Part shown: positions 11,055-18,655 of the stretch, piece by piece | Numbering within the stretch: the first letter of the stretch is position 1 | Layout of the letters: every line of letters begins with the position of its first letter | Assembly (NCBI RefSeq): GCF_963675455.1 | Contig: NZ_OY776217.1 | Span: 1,598,001 to 1,662,000 of the forward strand | DNA: 64,000 nucleotides | Origin: Emcibacter sp. | Lineage (GTDB): Bacteria; Pseudomonadota; Alphaproteobacteria; Sphingomonadales; Emcibacteraceae | Direction: 5' to 3' | The notes under the pieces: generated by a model | Seen by the model: the letters and a program-made list of their open reading frames with translations, nothing else | Database searches by the model: none | Told to the model about the DNA's origin: nothing | Position numbers and translations under genes: made by a program

Positions 11055-11327
11055 ATGGGACCTTTTGAAATGGTGGTGCTGATCGTCCTGATCGTTATGG
11101 CGGCGGGCATTCTCAAGAACTGGCTCCGGGCCAAAGAGAACGGCGCCAAGCTTGATCTTGGCACCCTGGCCCATGACCTGGGTCTGGACGACGATTATTA
11201 CTCCAAGAACCAGATCAAACCCTATCTCGACCGTATCGAGGGGCTCGAGGAACGGATCAAGGTTCTGGAACGCATCGTCACCGACAAGAGCCACAATCTG
11301 GCCAAGGAAATCGACAGCCTTAAATAA
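11055..11327 (+). CDS. PspB-like small membrane protein with coiled coil
   Basis: A 90-residue protein with one N-terminal membrane helix (about 3-20, MVVLIVLIVMAAGILKNWL) and a C-terminal amphipathic helix ending RIEGLEERIKVLERIVTD. The segment ERIxxLExIVxD-x-x-H closely resembles phage-shock protein B, an inner-membrane activator of the PspA response, although PspB is usually about 75 residues. It sits 34 bp after rpoD and could be co-transcribed. No pspA or pspC is visible nearby, so a role in envelope stress is inferred from similarity only. Confidence 0.65.
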   Translation: MGPFEMVVLIVLIVMAAGILKNWLRAKENGAKLDLGTLAHDLGLDDDYYSKNQIKPYLDRIEGLEERIKVLERIVTDKSHNLAKEIDSLK

Positions 11328-11409
11328 TTTGCATGACAAGGGCGGCCCGGGCGCACTTTCGGCTTGCCCTTCTTATCCCCTGTCTGCTATTCACCATTAA
11401 TCCTCTCGG

Positions 11410-11486
11410 GGGCCCGTAGCTCAGTTGGTTAGAGCGAACCGCTCATAACGGTTTGGTCGCAGGTTCGAGTCCTGCCGGGCCCACCA
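11410..11486 (+). tRNA. tRNA with CAU anticodon (tRNA-Ile2 or elongator tRNA-Met)
   Basis: A complete 77-nt cloverleaf with encoded CCA. The acceptor stem is GGGCCCG/CGGGCCC, the D arm GCTC...GAGC, the anticodon stem AACCG/CGGTT with loop CTCATAA (anticodon CAT), and the T arm has GGTTCGAGTCC. It is not an initiator: it has a G1-C72 pair rather than the C1 x A72 mismatch and lacks the GGG/CCC anticodon-stem pairs. C4-G69 and C5-G68 match the pairs known in E. coli to favour lysidine modification by TilS, so a tRNA-Ile2 reading AUA is more likely than elongator Met. Confidence 0.93.
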
Positions 11487-11554
11487 TTCTCCTTCTTTGC
11501 CATCCTGATAGAAACAGTGCTATACTTTCTTCCGATCTGAGTTTGGGGGAGCCG

Positions 11555-12214
11555 ATGAACCGTCTTTTTGCACTTTTTTTTCTATTCCTGACCCTGCCTC
11601 TCGCCGCCCGGGCGGAGGAAGGCGCGGTGGACTTTATCCGCTTTGACTGGATGGTGGAGCCCAACCGGGAGCAGTTTTACGCGGCGACCACATACCTCTT
11701 CGAGGCCTTTGGGCCGGATGAACGGTTATATCTCTATGCTGAATATGGAATCTTCGACGGTGTTTATGCACTGACCACCACAAGGGCGGGACAAAGAGAC
11801 CTGAGAAAAGCACTTGCGGGAATTGATGAGTCTTATCTTACTACGCATCTGGAACCGACGTCGTCAGGGCAAAGCCCTTTGCATAACTATCTACTATATA
11901 CCCCTTACTGGAATGAAATGGATCGAACCAGTGGTAATAACCGCCAACAGAAGGAAAAAGAAGCCCATATTCCCGAACCACTCTCACCAGTTTGTACGGT
12001 TATTCGTAAAAATCAAATGGGCTCGATCAAGAGAATTGCGAAGGCTCAATTAAAAATGATTCAGCAAATGGCACGCCATGGTCATCTAATGAGTGTAACT
12101 TATCGACCGGGCGATAATAAAAATTTTAGAGACCTCATTTTTACATTCCGCGCCGACTGCGCTCATAAGGACGAAATCGTTGCTGAACTGATGGCGTTGA
12201 TGGACGGGAAGTAA
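11555..12214 (+). CDS. secreted protein of unknown function
   Basis: A 219-residue protein from the ATG at 11555 with GGGGGA just upstream; the frame extends back into the tRNA but those codons are not plausible. Residues 1-20 are a clear Sec signal peptide (MNRLFALFFLFLTLPLAARA). The mature part has no motif I recognise: an FDWMVEPNREQFYAATTYL segment, a polar middle (GNNRQQKEKE) and two cysteines that could form a periplasmic disulfide. The 5' third is GC-rich and the rest clearly less so. It stands alone between the tRNA and an unrelated gene. Confidence 0.75.
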   Translation: MNRLFALFFLFLTLPLAARAEEGAVDFIRFDWMVEPNREQFYAATTYLFEAFGPDERLYLYAEYGIFDGVYALTTTRAGQRDLRKALAGIDESYLTTHLEPTSSGQSPLHNYLLYTPYWNEMDRTSGNNRQQKEKEAHIPEPLSPVCTVIRKNQMGSIKRIAKAQLKMIQQMARHGHLMSVTYRPGDNKNFRDLIFTFRADCAHKDEIVAELMALMDGK

Positions 12215-12281
12215 CTTTCCCCTTGCAGTGATTTCCGTTGTCGCGCCACAATAGGCGGCTCACAACAGAAGGAGGCCCCCT

Positions 12282-12593
12282 ATGAAATGCGTGACACTGG
12301 TGCGCTTCAGTCCGAAAGAAAAACGCCCGTCCGGGGAATATAAGAAATTCCTCGAGGGCCTCATGCATGTTTACGCAGGGGCGGAGGGGCTGCGGCATAA
12401 ATATTTCACCGTCACCGATAACGGCGAGGCGGTGGGGATCTATGAATGGACCTCCCGCGATCTCGCCGAGGCCTTCTTCACCGACGACTGGCACCGGATG
12501 ATGCAGGGCATGGCTTCAGCGCATTCCCTCGAGTATCTCACCGTCCGGGCGGAGCTGGACAATGATGCGGGGGAATTTCAGTTTTACGGATAG
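12282..12593 (+). CDS. dimeric alpha/beta-barrel protein (YdhR/ABM-like)
   Basis: A 103-residue protein with a perfect AGGAGG upstream. The pattern VTLVRFSPKEKRPSGEYKK ... GLRHKYFTVTDNGEAVGIYEWTSRDLAEAFF resembles small ferredoxin-like barrel proteins such as YdhR or the antibiotic-biosynthesis monooxygenase group, in which a beta strand carrying a G-x-Y-x-W motif is followed by helix residues that steer the substrate pocket. The catalytic activity and substrate are unknown. The gene is convergent with the chorismate mutase gene. Confidence 0.6.
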   Translation: MKCVTLVRFSPKEKRPSGEYKKFLEGLMHVYAGAEGLRHKYFTVTDNGEAVGIYEWTSRDLAEAFFTDDWHRMMQGMASAHSLEYLTVRAELDNDAGEFQFYG

Positions 12594-12611
12594 GGGCGCC
12601 CCGGACCGCGC

Positions 12612-12926
12612 TCAGCTTTCCGAATGCACCCGGTCCCAGACACCGAACTCATGATCGATGCTCCAGTTGATGAGAAAACGGTAGATATCCTCGATATAAC
12701 TCTCATTTCCGTCAAGGTCCGCGGCGACGGCTCTGGCTTTCATGACCACATCCTCGATCCGGGCGTCGTCATGGACCTGCCCGCGGTCCTGTTTGATGTG
12801 CCCCGCCTGTTTGATATAGTCGAGCCGTTCCAGCAGCAGCGGCACAAGCCGCCGGTCGATGCGGTCGACCTCTGTACGGACTTCAGTCATATTCTGACAG
12901 GCTACGGATTTGTTTCGGGAGGGCAT
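12612..12926 (-). CDS. chorismate mutase family protein (AroQ/PchB-like)
   Basis: A 104-residue all-helical protein. The pattern VRTEVDRIDRRLVPLLLERLDYIKQAGHIK, followed by D-D-A-R-I-E-D-V-V, is the AroQ chorismate-mutase signature with Arg, Lys, Arg/Glu residues in their expected places. Stand-alone proteins of this size include chorismate mutases (chorismate to prephenate) and PchB-type isochorismate-pyruvate lyases; the sequence alone does not separate them. An internal ATG at 12890 (MTEVRTEVD) is an equally plausible start, since neither has a strong ribosome-binding site. Confidence 0.8.
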   Translation of the reverse strand: MPSRNKSVACQNMTEVRTEVDRIDRRLVPLLLERLDYIKQAGHIKQDRGQVHDDARIEDVVMKARAVAADLDGNESYIEDIYRFLINWSIDHEFGVWDRVHSES

Positions 12927-13029
12927 GGGGGCTACTCTTGTCGGATGATGATGTTGTAAATTCCGATCGAGTTCTACAGGCTGCAGGCCTGAACTGCAAC
13001 AGGCGACGTTCGGGTTTTACGGGTAGCGT

Positions 13030-13446
13030 TCAGACCCTGACGTTGACCATGGTCGCCTGCATCAGCGCCACCAGTTTGCGGGTCTCGCCTGATATCGCCA
13101 CCACTTCCCCCCGGCAGACGGTGAGGTTGCGCCCGGCGTTTTCCACCGTGCCGGTGGCAATGAATTTTTCGCCAATCGCGGGCCGCAACATGTTGATCTT
13201 GAATTCGGCCGAAACAATGTCGCAGCCCTCCGGCGCCTTGGTCAGGGCGGCGTAACCGCAGGCGCTGTCGGCGATGCTGGTGACCGCCCCGGCATGAAGG
13301 AACCCCTGCTGCTGGGTCAGGCTTTTGGCATAGGGCAGCTCAATCTGCACTTCGCCGTCCTTGACGGAGAGCAGCCTTGCGCCGAAGGTCTCCATCAGGC
13401 CCTGCAGGATGAAACTGTCTTCAATGCGTTTCTTAAGGTCAGTCAT
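13030..13446 (-). CDS. PaaI family thioesterase (hotdog fold)
   Basis: A 138-residue hotdog-fold protein starting at the ATG at 13446 with AGGAAAG upstream. The core Q-Q-G-F-L-H-A-G-A-V-T-S-I-A-D-S-A-C-G-Y is the PaaI/YdiI acyl-CoA thioesterase signature, with the conserved His-Ala-Gly loop and the acidic residue on the central helix; VSAEFKINMLRPA follows as the substrate-side strand. The substrate is unknown. It lies 11 bp after the M24 peptidase relic and may once have formed an operon with the intact gene. Confidence 0.88.
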   Translation of the reverse strand: MTDLKKRIEDSFILQGLMETFGARLLSVKDGEVQIELPYAKSLTQQQGFLHAGAVTSIADSACGYAALTKAPEGCDIVSAEFKINMLRPAIGEKFIATGTVENAGRNLTVCRGEVVAISGETRKLVALMQATMVNVRV

Positions 13447-13457
13447 GGAAATCTTTC

Positions 13458-13658
13458 CTAAATCGGATTGTCGAGGGAGGCGGGCGGCATGGTGAACCAT
13501 TCCGGCCCCTTTTCGGTCATATGGAAGCAATCCTCCAGCCGCACGCCGAATTCGCCGTAGATATATATTCCCGGCTCGTTGGAAAAACACATGCCCGGCG
13601 CCAGCGGCGTCTTTTCGCCCTCGACCAGGTTGAAAAGGCCGCGTTTGGTGAGGTTCAT
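13458..13658 (-). pseudogene. C-terminal remnant of an M24 (Xaa-Pro) peptidase
   Basis: The 66-codon frame reads LAPGMCFSNEPGIYIYGEFG, VRLEDCFHMT and then GPEWFT, which is the end of the metallopeptidase M24 (Xaa-Pro dipeptidase/aminopeptidase P) catalytic domain, including the metal-binding Glu residues of N-E-P-G and R-L-E-D. A complete enzyme has about 400 or more residues; the N-terminal domain and the metal-binding Asp, Asp and His are missing, and no matching codons appear upstream in any frame I checked by eye. This is therefore a 3' stump left by a deletion or rearrangement, not a functional peptidase. Confidence 0.8.
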
Positions 13659-13760
13659 TCTCTATCCCCTTCTTCGGGCTTTCCTGCCCTGAAACCAGTG
13701 CAAAACTATACAGCTCCCGAAACGGCCTGTCACGGGGGAAGGGGAGGTTAGATCTTCATA

Positions 13761-13790
13761 TCGTCATTCCCGTAAAAACGGGAATCCAGT
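13761..13790. repeat. small palindromic repeat (CGTCATTCCCG...CGGGAATCC type)
   Basis: CGTCATTCCCG, then TAAAAA, then CGGGAATCCAG form an inverted repeat (ATTCCCGT/ACGGGAAT) of a type seen as an interspersed element in many proteobacteria. Only one clear copy was seen in this window. It lies between the M24 stump and the metallopeptidase-like gene, where DNA has evidently been rearranged. Confidence 0.55.
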
Positions 13791-13890
13791 TTGGCGGTTA
13801 ATCCGGATTCCGGCCTTTGCAGGAGTGACTGATTCATATTTATGGTGTTATGATCGCCTTGATAACGGATCAAAGTTCGGATTGGGGGGA

Positions 13891-14679
13891 ATGTCAGAAG
13901 AAATCGAAAAACAACTGAATGCGCTTGTGTTTGGCGTCATGCAGGACGCCTTCAAGCAGGTATGTGAGGCTCACAGAAACCTCTATTACATGGGGGACAA
14001 GGTCATCCCCTATATAGAAGAGAAGCTTCTCAGTCGATCCTGGGAGGAAGTCGGATACAGCACGGATCTGGGCCTGTTAAATGCGATGCTCGGACTGGTT
14101 CATGATATTGATGAGGACCGATCCCGCGCGATATCGAAAAAGATCCAACAGCGGGGGTGTAGCGTCCCGGTTCGTCGCCGGATGGATCAGCTTCTTTCGT
14201 TTACGGTGAAGGACTATTTTCAGTATGTGGCTTCAGGCATGAATGTTTTTCAGGAAAAACGCCTCGCACGGCCGGATTATGTTCGCAGAAAGATAGAAAA
14301 CTGGATGTCGTTTGTTCCGGCTGAAGACCTTTCCGGTATTGAAAGACTTTACATAATTGCGTGTCAGGATAATGACCGTAGCGGCAGCTACATGCCGATC
14401 CTTCAGAATATTGTCGTTGAATGGGGTGTGCAATCCTCACGTTGGAACCCTCTCTCGGTGGTGGAGCGGTTTTTTGTGAAAAAAACGCTGTATCATGAAG
14501 TTGGTCACCATGCCCATCGCCATACCTTCGGGCAGGATCCCGACCAGGAAAAAGAGGCGGATAAATATGCCGTGAAGCTTCTTCTCAAGTGTCATCCTGT
14601 TTTTCTTGGATCCCTCAAGAGGCTTGTTCTTTTTATAAAAAAACTAAAAAATCGAAAAAAGGCCCTTGATGATGATTGA
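13891..14679 (+). CDS. uncharacterised HExxH putative metallopeptidase
   Basis: A 262-residue protein with no signal peptide or membrane segment. Residues 202-206 (HEVGH, continuing HAHRH) form an HExxH zinc-binding site, and E-K-E-A-D at 220-224 supplies a plausible third ligand, giving the gluzincin-like layout HExxH-x13-ExxxD. The N-terminal 200 residues are helical and charged with no known domain that I recognise; the C-terminus is very Lys-rich. GGGGGGA lies directly before the ATG at 13891, so that start is preferred to the GTG at 13825. Its GC content is clearly lower than that of its neighbours, which suggests acquisition by transfer. Confidence 0.72.
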   Translation: MSEEIEKQLNALVFGVMQDAFKQVCEAHRNLYYMGDKVIPYIEEKLLSRSWEEVGYSTDLGLLNAMLGLVHDIDEDRSRAISKKIQQRGCSVPVRRRMDQLLSFTVKDYFQYVASGMNVFQEKRLARPDYVRRKIENWMSFVPAEDLSGIERLYIIACQDNDRSGSYMPILQNIVVEWGVQSSRWNPLSVVERFFVKKTLYHEVGHHAHRHTFGQDPDQEKEADKYAVKLLLKCHPVFLGSLKRLVLFIKKLKNRKKALDDD

Positions 14680-14789
14680 TGTGCGCAACAAATCGACGGA
14701 AAAAACCGCCATATCCACGCATTATGCCGGGCATTTCGACGGTTCGGGGGTATAAATCGACCAAAAATTGACGGAAAATCGTTCCACAA

Positions 14790-14866
14790 GAGGGGCTAAC
14801 CCCTCACGACCTCACGGGGAGATAAAAACCTCGGGGATATAACAAAGTCCTCCCGGGGATATAAAA
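14790..14866. repeat. hairpin plus three tandem ~20-bp repeats upstream of the saccharopine operon
   Basis: GAGGGG-CTAA-CCCCTC is a perfect hairpin at 14790-14805. It is followed by three imperfect direct repeats of the form CCTC(n)CGGGGATATAAAAA starting at 14810, 14829 and 14849, i.e. periods of 19 and 20 bp. A fourth, more distant CGGGGGTATAAATC lies at 14745. The last repeat ends about 16 bp before the start codon at 14882. The arrangement suggests repeated regulator sites or a leader element for the downstream operon. Confidence 0.6.
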
Positions 14867-14881
14867 AGAAGGAACGATGCA

Positions 14882-15955
14882 ATGTCCAAATTCACCATCT
14901 GGCTGCGCGATGAATATCGCAAGACCGAACGGCGCACGCCGCTGCTGCCGTCCGGGGCCAAAGAACTGATCGATATTGGGTATAATGTGGTGGTGGAGCG
15001 CTCGGACAAGCGCATTTTCCCGGACAGCGACTATGAAGCCGCCGGCTGTAAAATGGCCGCCCCCGGAAGCTGGAGGGACGCCCCGGCCGACTTCACCATT
15101 TTGGGCCTGAAAGAGCTCCCCCATGATCCGGCGGTGCTGAAAAACAACCATATCTATTTCGCCCATGCCTTCAAACATCAGAACGGCTGGCAGGATCTGC
15201 TCGGCCGCTTCCAGAACGGCGGCGGCCATCTACTCGACCTGGAATATATGGTCGACGGCGCGGGCAGGCGGGTGGTGGCCTTCGGTTACTGGGCCGGTTA
15301 TATGGGCGCGGCGCTGGCGCTGATGCAGTGGTATGACAAGGCAGCAGGCCGCAAGAGCCTGATCGAAAAGGGCCTCACCCCCTGGGACAATGCCGGTCTT
15401 CTGGACGAGGATATCCGCGCCCGCAAGGCCGACGGACCAAGCCCGAAGGTATTGATTATCGGTGCGGGCGGACGCAGCGGCCGCGGCGCGCGGGAGCTTC
15501 TGGCGCGTCACGGCGCCGAGGTGACCTGCTGGGGCCGGGCGGAGACCGAACAGCTCGACCGCGACGCGATCCTCGACCATGACATCCTGATCAACTGTGT
15601 GTTTGTCTCAAGCAGCATCCCGCCCTTTGTGCGCCTGCAGGACCTTGACCGCAACAAACGGCTTTCGGTCATTTCCGACGTGTCCTGCGATCCGCTCAGC
15701 AGCTATAATCCGCTGCCGCTGTACGCAGAACCGACAAGCTGGGACCATCCGGTGGTCAAGGCCGGGGTTAACGGCGGCGCCATCGACCTGATCGCCATCG
15801 ACAACCTGCCGTCGCTGCTGCCGCGGGAAGCCAGCCAGGAATTTGCCGGCCTTCTGTTGCCATATCTGAAGGCGGTGGATAAGCTGGAGGCCAATCCGGT
15901 CTGGCGGGCCGCGCTGGGCGCTTATGAAACCGCCTGCGACAGCCTGCCGTCCTGA
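14882..15955 (+). CDS. saccharopine dehydrogenase, lysine-forming type (LYS1/LKR-like)
   Basis: A 357-residue protein of the LYS1 / lysine-ketoglutarate reductase family. The N-terminal half (WLRDEYRKTERRTPLLPSGA; LGLKELPHDP; HIYFAHAFKHQNGWQDLL) is the alanine-dehydrogenase-like part, and a Rossmann motif VLIIGAGGRSGRGARELL lies at about 190. The enzyme interconverts lysine plus 2-oxoglutarate and saccharopine. The direction (degradation or synthesis) and the cofactor (NAD or NADP) are not decided by sequence; most bacteria make lysine through diaminopimelate, so catabolism is more likely. AAGGAA precedes the start, and the partner gene follows after 31 bp. Confidence 0.9.
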   Translation: MSKFTIWLRDEYRKTERRTPLLPSGAKELIDIGYNVVVERSDKRIFPDSDYEAAGCKMAAPGSWRDAPADFTILGLKELPHDPAVLKNNHIYFAHAFKHQNGWQDLLGRFQNGGGHLLDLEYMVDGAGRRVVAFGYWAGYMGAALALMQWYDKAAGRKSLIEKGLTPWDNAGLLDEDIRARKADGPSPKVLIIGAGGRSGRGARELLARHGAEVTCWGRAETEQLDRDAILDHDILINCVFVSSSIPPFVRLQDLDRNKRLSVISDVSCDPLSSYNPLPLYAEPTSWDHPVVKAGVNGGAIDLIAIDNLPSLLPREASQEFAGLLLPYLKAVDKLEANPVWRAALGAYETACDSLPS

Positions 15956-15986
15956 CGTCATCCCGAGTTAAAAACCAGAGGTATAT

Positions 15987-17141
15987 ATGTCCACATCTCC
16001 CGCACTCCATTGGGTCGGCGCCGGTCTTTCTTCCGGCCCCGGTATTGTTTCGCTTGCCCGCAAGCTTGGCTCTCTCACCGTCTGGGACATCAGTCCCGAC
16101 CGGGTAAAGGAACTGAAACGGCTCGGCGGGGTGGAGATCGCTTACCGCCCGCTCAATCTGGAAGACGATCGTCTGGTAGGGGATTTCCTTAACAGCCTCC
16201 ATCCCGGTGATGTGGTGGTGTCCATGCTGCCGGCTTTCCTGCATGTGCAGCTGGCCGAACTTGTGCTGGGTCGTGGCTGCCATCTGGTGACCTCGAGCTA
16301 TGTCTCGCCGGAAATGCAGGCCCTTGACGGGCGTGCAAAAGAGGCCGGGGTGGCCATCGTCAACGAGGTCGGGCTTGATCCGGGCATCGATCACCTGTTC
16401 GCCCATCTGGTGGTGGAAGCGGCCGACAAGGCCGGGCTTCTGGGCCGGGGCCTGCCGATGAGATTTGTTTCCTACTGCGGCGGCGTGCCGGCCGAACCGG
16501 ATGCCTTTACCTATAAATTCAGCTGGACCCCGCTCGGGGTGCTGACGGCGCTGAAGAACGAGGCCCGCTTCCGTGAAAGCGGCGCCGAGAAGGTGGTGAC
16601 AAAGGCCTGGGAAGCGGTCGACAACCTGGCAATCGCAGGAGAGACTTTCGAAGTTTATCCCAACCGCAACAGCCTGCCCTATATCGGGGAATATGGCCTG
16701 TCCGGGGAAAAGGCGCTGACGGATTTCGTCCGCGGCACCCTGCGCCTCGGCGGCTGGAAAGAGGCCTGGGCCGGAATTTTTGATCTGGTGGAAAATGCCG
16801 ACATGGCGGCGCTCAAGGCGCTGTCGGCGCAGCTGCAGGCCGAGCATGCCTATGCGGACGGCGAGGAAGACCGGGTGGTGCTCTATGTGGCGCTGGAGAT
16901 CGAGACAGACGAGGGCCCGTGGAAAGCGTCGCTGGCGCTGGATGAAAAAGGCTCCGGCTGGCAGACCGCCATGGCCCGCACCGTGTCCCTGACGGTAGCC
17001 CGGGCGGCGCAGAGTGTGCTCAGGGGCGAATTTGCGCCCGGCGTTCATGCGGCGATTACGGACCCGGACATGTGCCGGCAATGGCTCGGGGATCTCAGGG
17101 CCGAGGGGCTCAACATCCGGCCCGAAAATATCTCGCTTTAG
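15987..17141 (+). CDS. saccharopine dehydrogenase, glutamate-forming type (LYS9/SDH-like)
   Basis: A 384-residue protein of the LYS9/SDH family, catalysing saccharopine to glutamate and 2-aminoadipate semialdehyde or the reverse. An N-terminal Rossmann fold (HWVGAGLSSGPGIVSLARKL), the segment VVVSMLPAFLHVQLAELVLG, and the family motif N-E-V-G-L-D-P-G-I-D-H at about 127 are all present, followed by the C-terminal catalytic domain containing SYCGGVPAEPDA. Together with the upstream gene it forms a two-step saccharopine pathway. No aminoadipate-semialdehyde dehydrogenase is visible nearby. Confidence 0.9.
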   Translation: MSTSPALHWVGAGLSSGPGIVSLARKLGSLTVWDISPDRVKELKRLGGVEIAYRPLNLEDDRLVGDFLNSLHPGDVVVSMLPAFLHVQLAELVLGRGCHLVTSSYVSPEMQALDGRAKEAGVAIVNEVGLDPGIDHLFAHLVVEAADKAGLLGRGLPMRFVSYCGGVPAEPDAFTYKFSWTPLGVLTALKNEARFRESGAEKVVTKAWEAVDNLAIAGETFEVYPNRNSLPYIGEYGLSGEKALTDFVRGTLRLGGWKEAWAGIFDLVENADMAALKALSAQLQAEHAYADGEEDRVVLYVALEIETDEGPWKASLALDEKGSGWQTAMARTVSLTVARAAQSVLRGEFAPGVHAAITDPDMCRQWLGDLRAEGLNIRPENISL

Positions 17142-17180
17142 CCCGACTGTTTGGGGGCAACGGAAAACACGGTCAGGGAA

Positions 17181-18638
17181 TTACATCCTGTCCGTGTTTT
17201 TCATCAACCGGGCATAAAATTCGATCATTTTGGCATAATCCGTCACTTTCAGCCGTTCATTCAGGCCGTGGAAAGCGGGCTTCAGCTCCGGCGTGATATG
17301 CATATACTGGAAGCGGTAGGTATTGTTGGAGACACCGGCGAGGAAGCGGCTGTCGGTGGCGGCGGTGACAAGCTGCGGGGTGATCGCCATTTCCTCGTCG
17401 CCGGCGGTTTCGAGGATGCTTTGCCGGATGATCTCATAGGCCGGGCTGTCCGCGTCCGACACCGGGGAGGGCTCGGTATGGTTCTGTTTCTCCAGCCGGA
17501 TATGGGGATCGTCGATGGTCTCTGCCACCATGCGCACCACATCGTCACTTGTCTCGCCCGGAATAATGCGGAAATTGATCACTGCCGAGGCCTCGGTCGG
17601 GATCACATTTGATTTTTCCCCGGCGCGCAGGATGGTCGGCGCGGTGGTGGTGCGCAGGAACGGCGACAGGGTGGTGTCGGACGCCAGGCCCTTTTTCAGG
17701 ATCGGCTGCAGCAGGCCGAAATTATGGAACGCCGTCTTCATGCCGTAGGGCATGTAATATTTCAGGTTGTCGCCGAGGGCGCGGATATACATCATCTGCA
17801 CCGGCAGGGGATTATCGTAAAGCTTTGTCAGCGCCCGGGCCAGCCGTTCGATGCTGGTGTTTTTTTCCGGCATGCTGGAATGGCCGCCGGTGCCGGTCGC
17901 GGTCAGTTTCATATCCATATAGCCTTTCTCGGCGATGCCGATCATGGCAACGGGAATGTCCACCATCGGCAGCAGGCCGTCGGCGATGACCATGCCTTCA
18001 TCCAGCACATAGTCAAGCCGGATATCATTGTCGGCGAAATATCGGGCCGCAGTGGCGGCCCCGCCATCAGCATTGCCAAGTTCCTCGTCATGGCCGAACA
18101 GGAAATAAAGGGTCCGTTCCGGCTCGTGGCCCCGGGCAAGCAGGCCTTCGGCGGCTTCCATCATGGCCATCAGGCCGCCCTTGTCATCCATGGTGCCCCG
18201 GCCCCAGATATAACCGTCGGCGATGACGCCGTCGAACGGCGGTTGCTGCCACAGCTCCGGGTTCAGCACCGGCACCACATCCATATGGTTCATCAGCAGC
18301 ACCGGAGTGAGGGCCGTGTTTTTGCCCGGCCATTTATACAGAAGGCTGTGGCCGGCAAGGACCTGTTTTTCCAGGTTCCCGTGCGCCAGCGGGAAGTTCT
18401 GTTCGAGGAATTTGTGGAAGGCGGCAAAGGCGTCCGGGTTGAATTCGGCCGGGTCCTCGGGGGAGATTGTCCTGATCCGGATCGCCCGGCTCAGGCGGTC
18501 AAGGCTGTCTTGCAGGGGCAGGAGGTTCATTTCGGCAGTTGTGGATGTCCCTCTTTTCGGGGGCGACAGGAACAGCGGCGGAATAGCCAGCCAGGCGACA
18601 ACAAGGAGCAGGGCCCCCAGAACCAGATATATTTTCAT
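17181..18638 (-). CDS. M20 family metallopeptidase (CPS1/PM20D1-like), membrane-anchored
   Basis: A 485-residue protein with an N-terminal hydrophobic segment (about 3-25) that is a signal anchor or uncleaved signal, placing the enzyme in the periplasm. Metal ligands of the M20 family are visible: M-N-H-M-D-V-V-P-V, G-R-G-T-M-D-D-K-G, and the catalytic H-D-E-E-L-G-N; the lid domain contains TGGHSSMPEKNTSIERLA. Close relatives are yeast carboxypeptidase S and human PM20D1 (N-acyl amino acid hydrolase/synthase). It lies 17 bp after the hydrolase gene at the end of a TonB-receptor operon, consistent with hydrolysis of imported peptides or acyl amino acids. Confidence 0.92.
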   Translation of the reverse strand: MKIYLVLGALLLVVAWLAIPPLFLSPPKRGTSTTAEMNLLPLQDSLDRLSRAIRIRTISPEDPAEFNPDAFAAFHKFLEQNFPLAHGNLEKQVLAGHSLLYKWPGKNTALTPVLLMNHMDVVPVLNPELWQQPPFDGVIADGYIWGRGTMDDKGGLMAMMEAAEGLLARGHEPERTLYFLFGHDEELGNADGGAATAARYFADNDIRLDYVLDEGMVIADGLLPMVDIPVAMIGIAEKGYMDMKLTATGTGGHSSMPEKNTSIERLARALTKLYDNPLPVQMMYIRALGDNLKYYMPYGMKTAFHNFGLLQPILKKGLASDTTLSPFLRTTTAPTILRAGEKSNVIPTEASAVINFRIIPGETSDDVVRMVAETIDDPHIRLEKQNHTEPSPVSDADSPAYEIIRQSILETAGDEEMAITPQLVTAATDSRFLAGVSNNTYRFQYMHITPELKPAFHGLNERLKVTDYAKMIEFYARLMKNTDRM

Positions 18639-18655
18639 CAGTCTTCCCCGAAAAG

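Noticed and set aside
11410..11486. Initiator tRNA-fMet
   Set aside because: The 1-72 pair is G-C and the anticodon stem lacks the three G-C pairs of initiators.
15768..17081. 437-codon minus-strand frame over the saccharopine operon
   Set aside because: Shadow of two conserved dehydrogenases; its product is Arg/His/Gln-rich with no motif.
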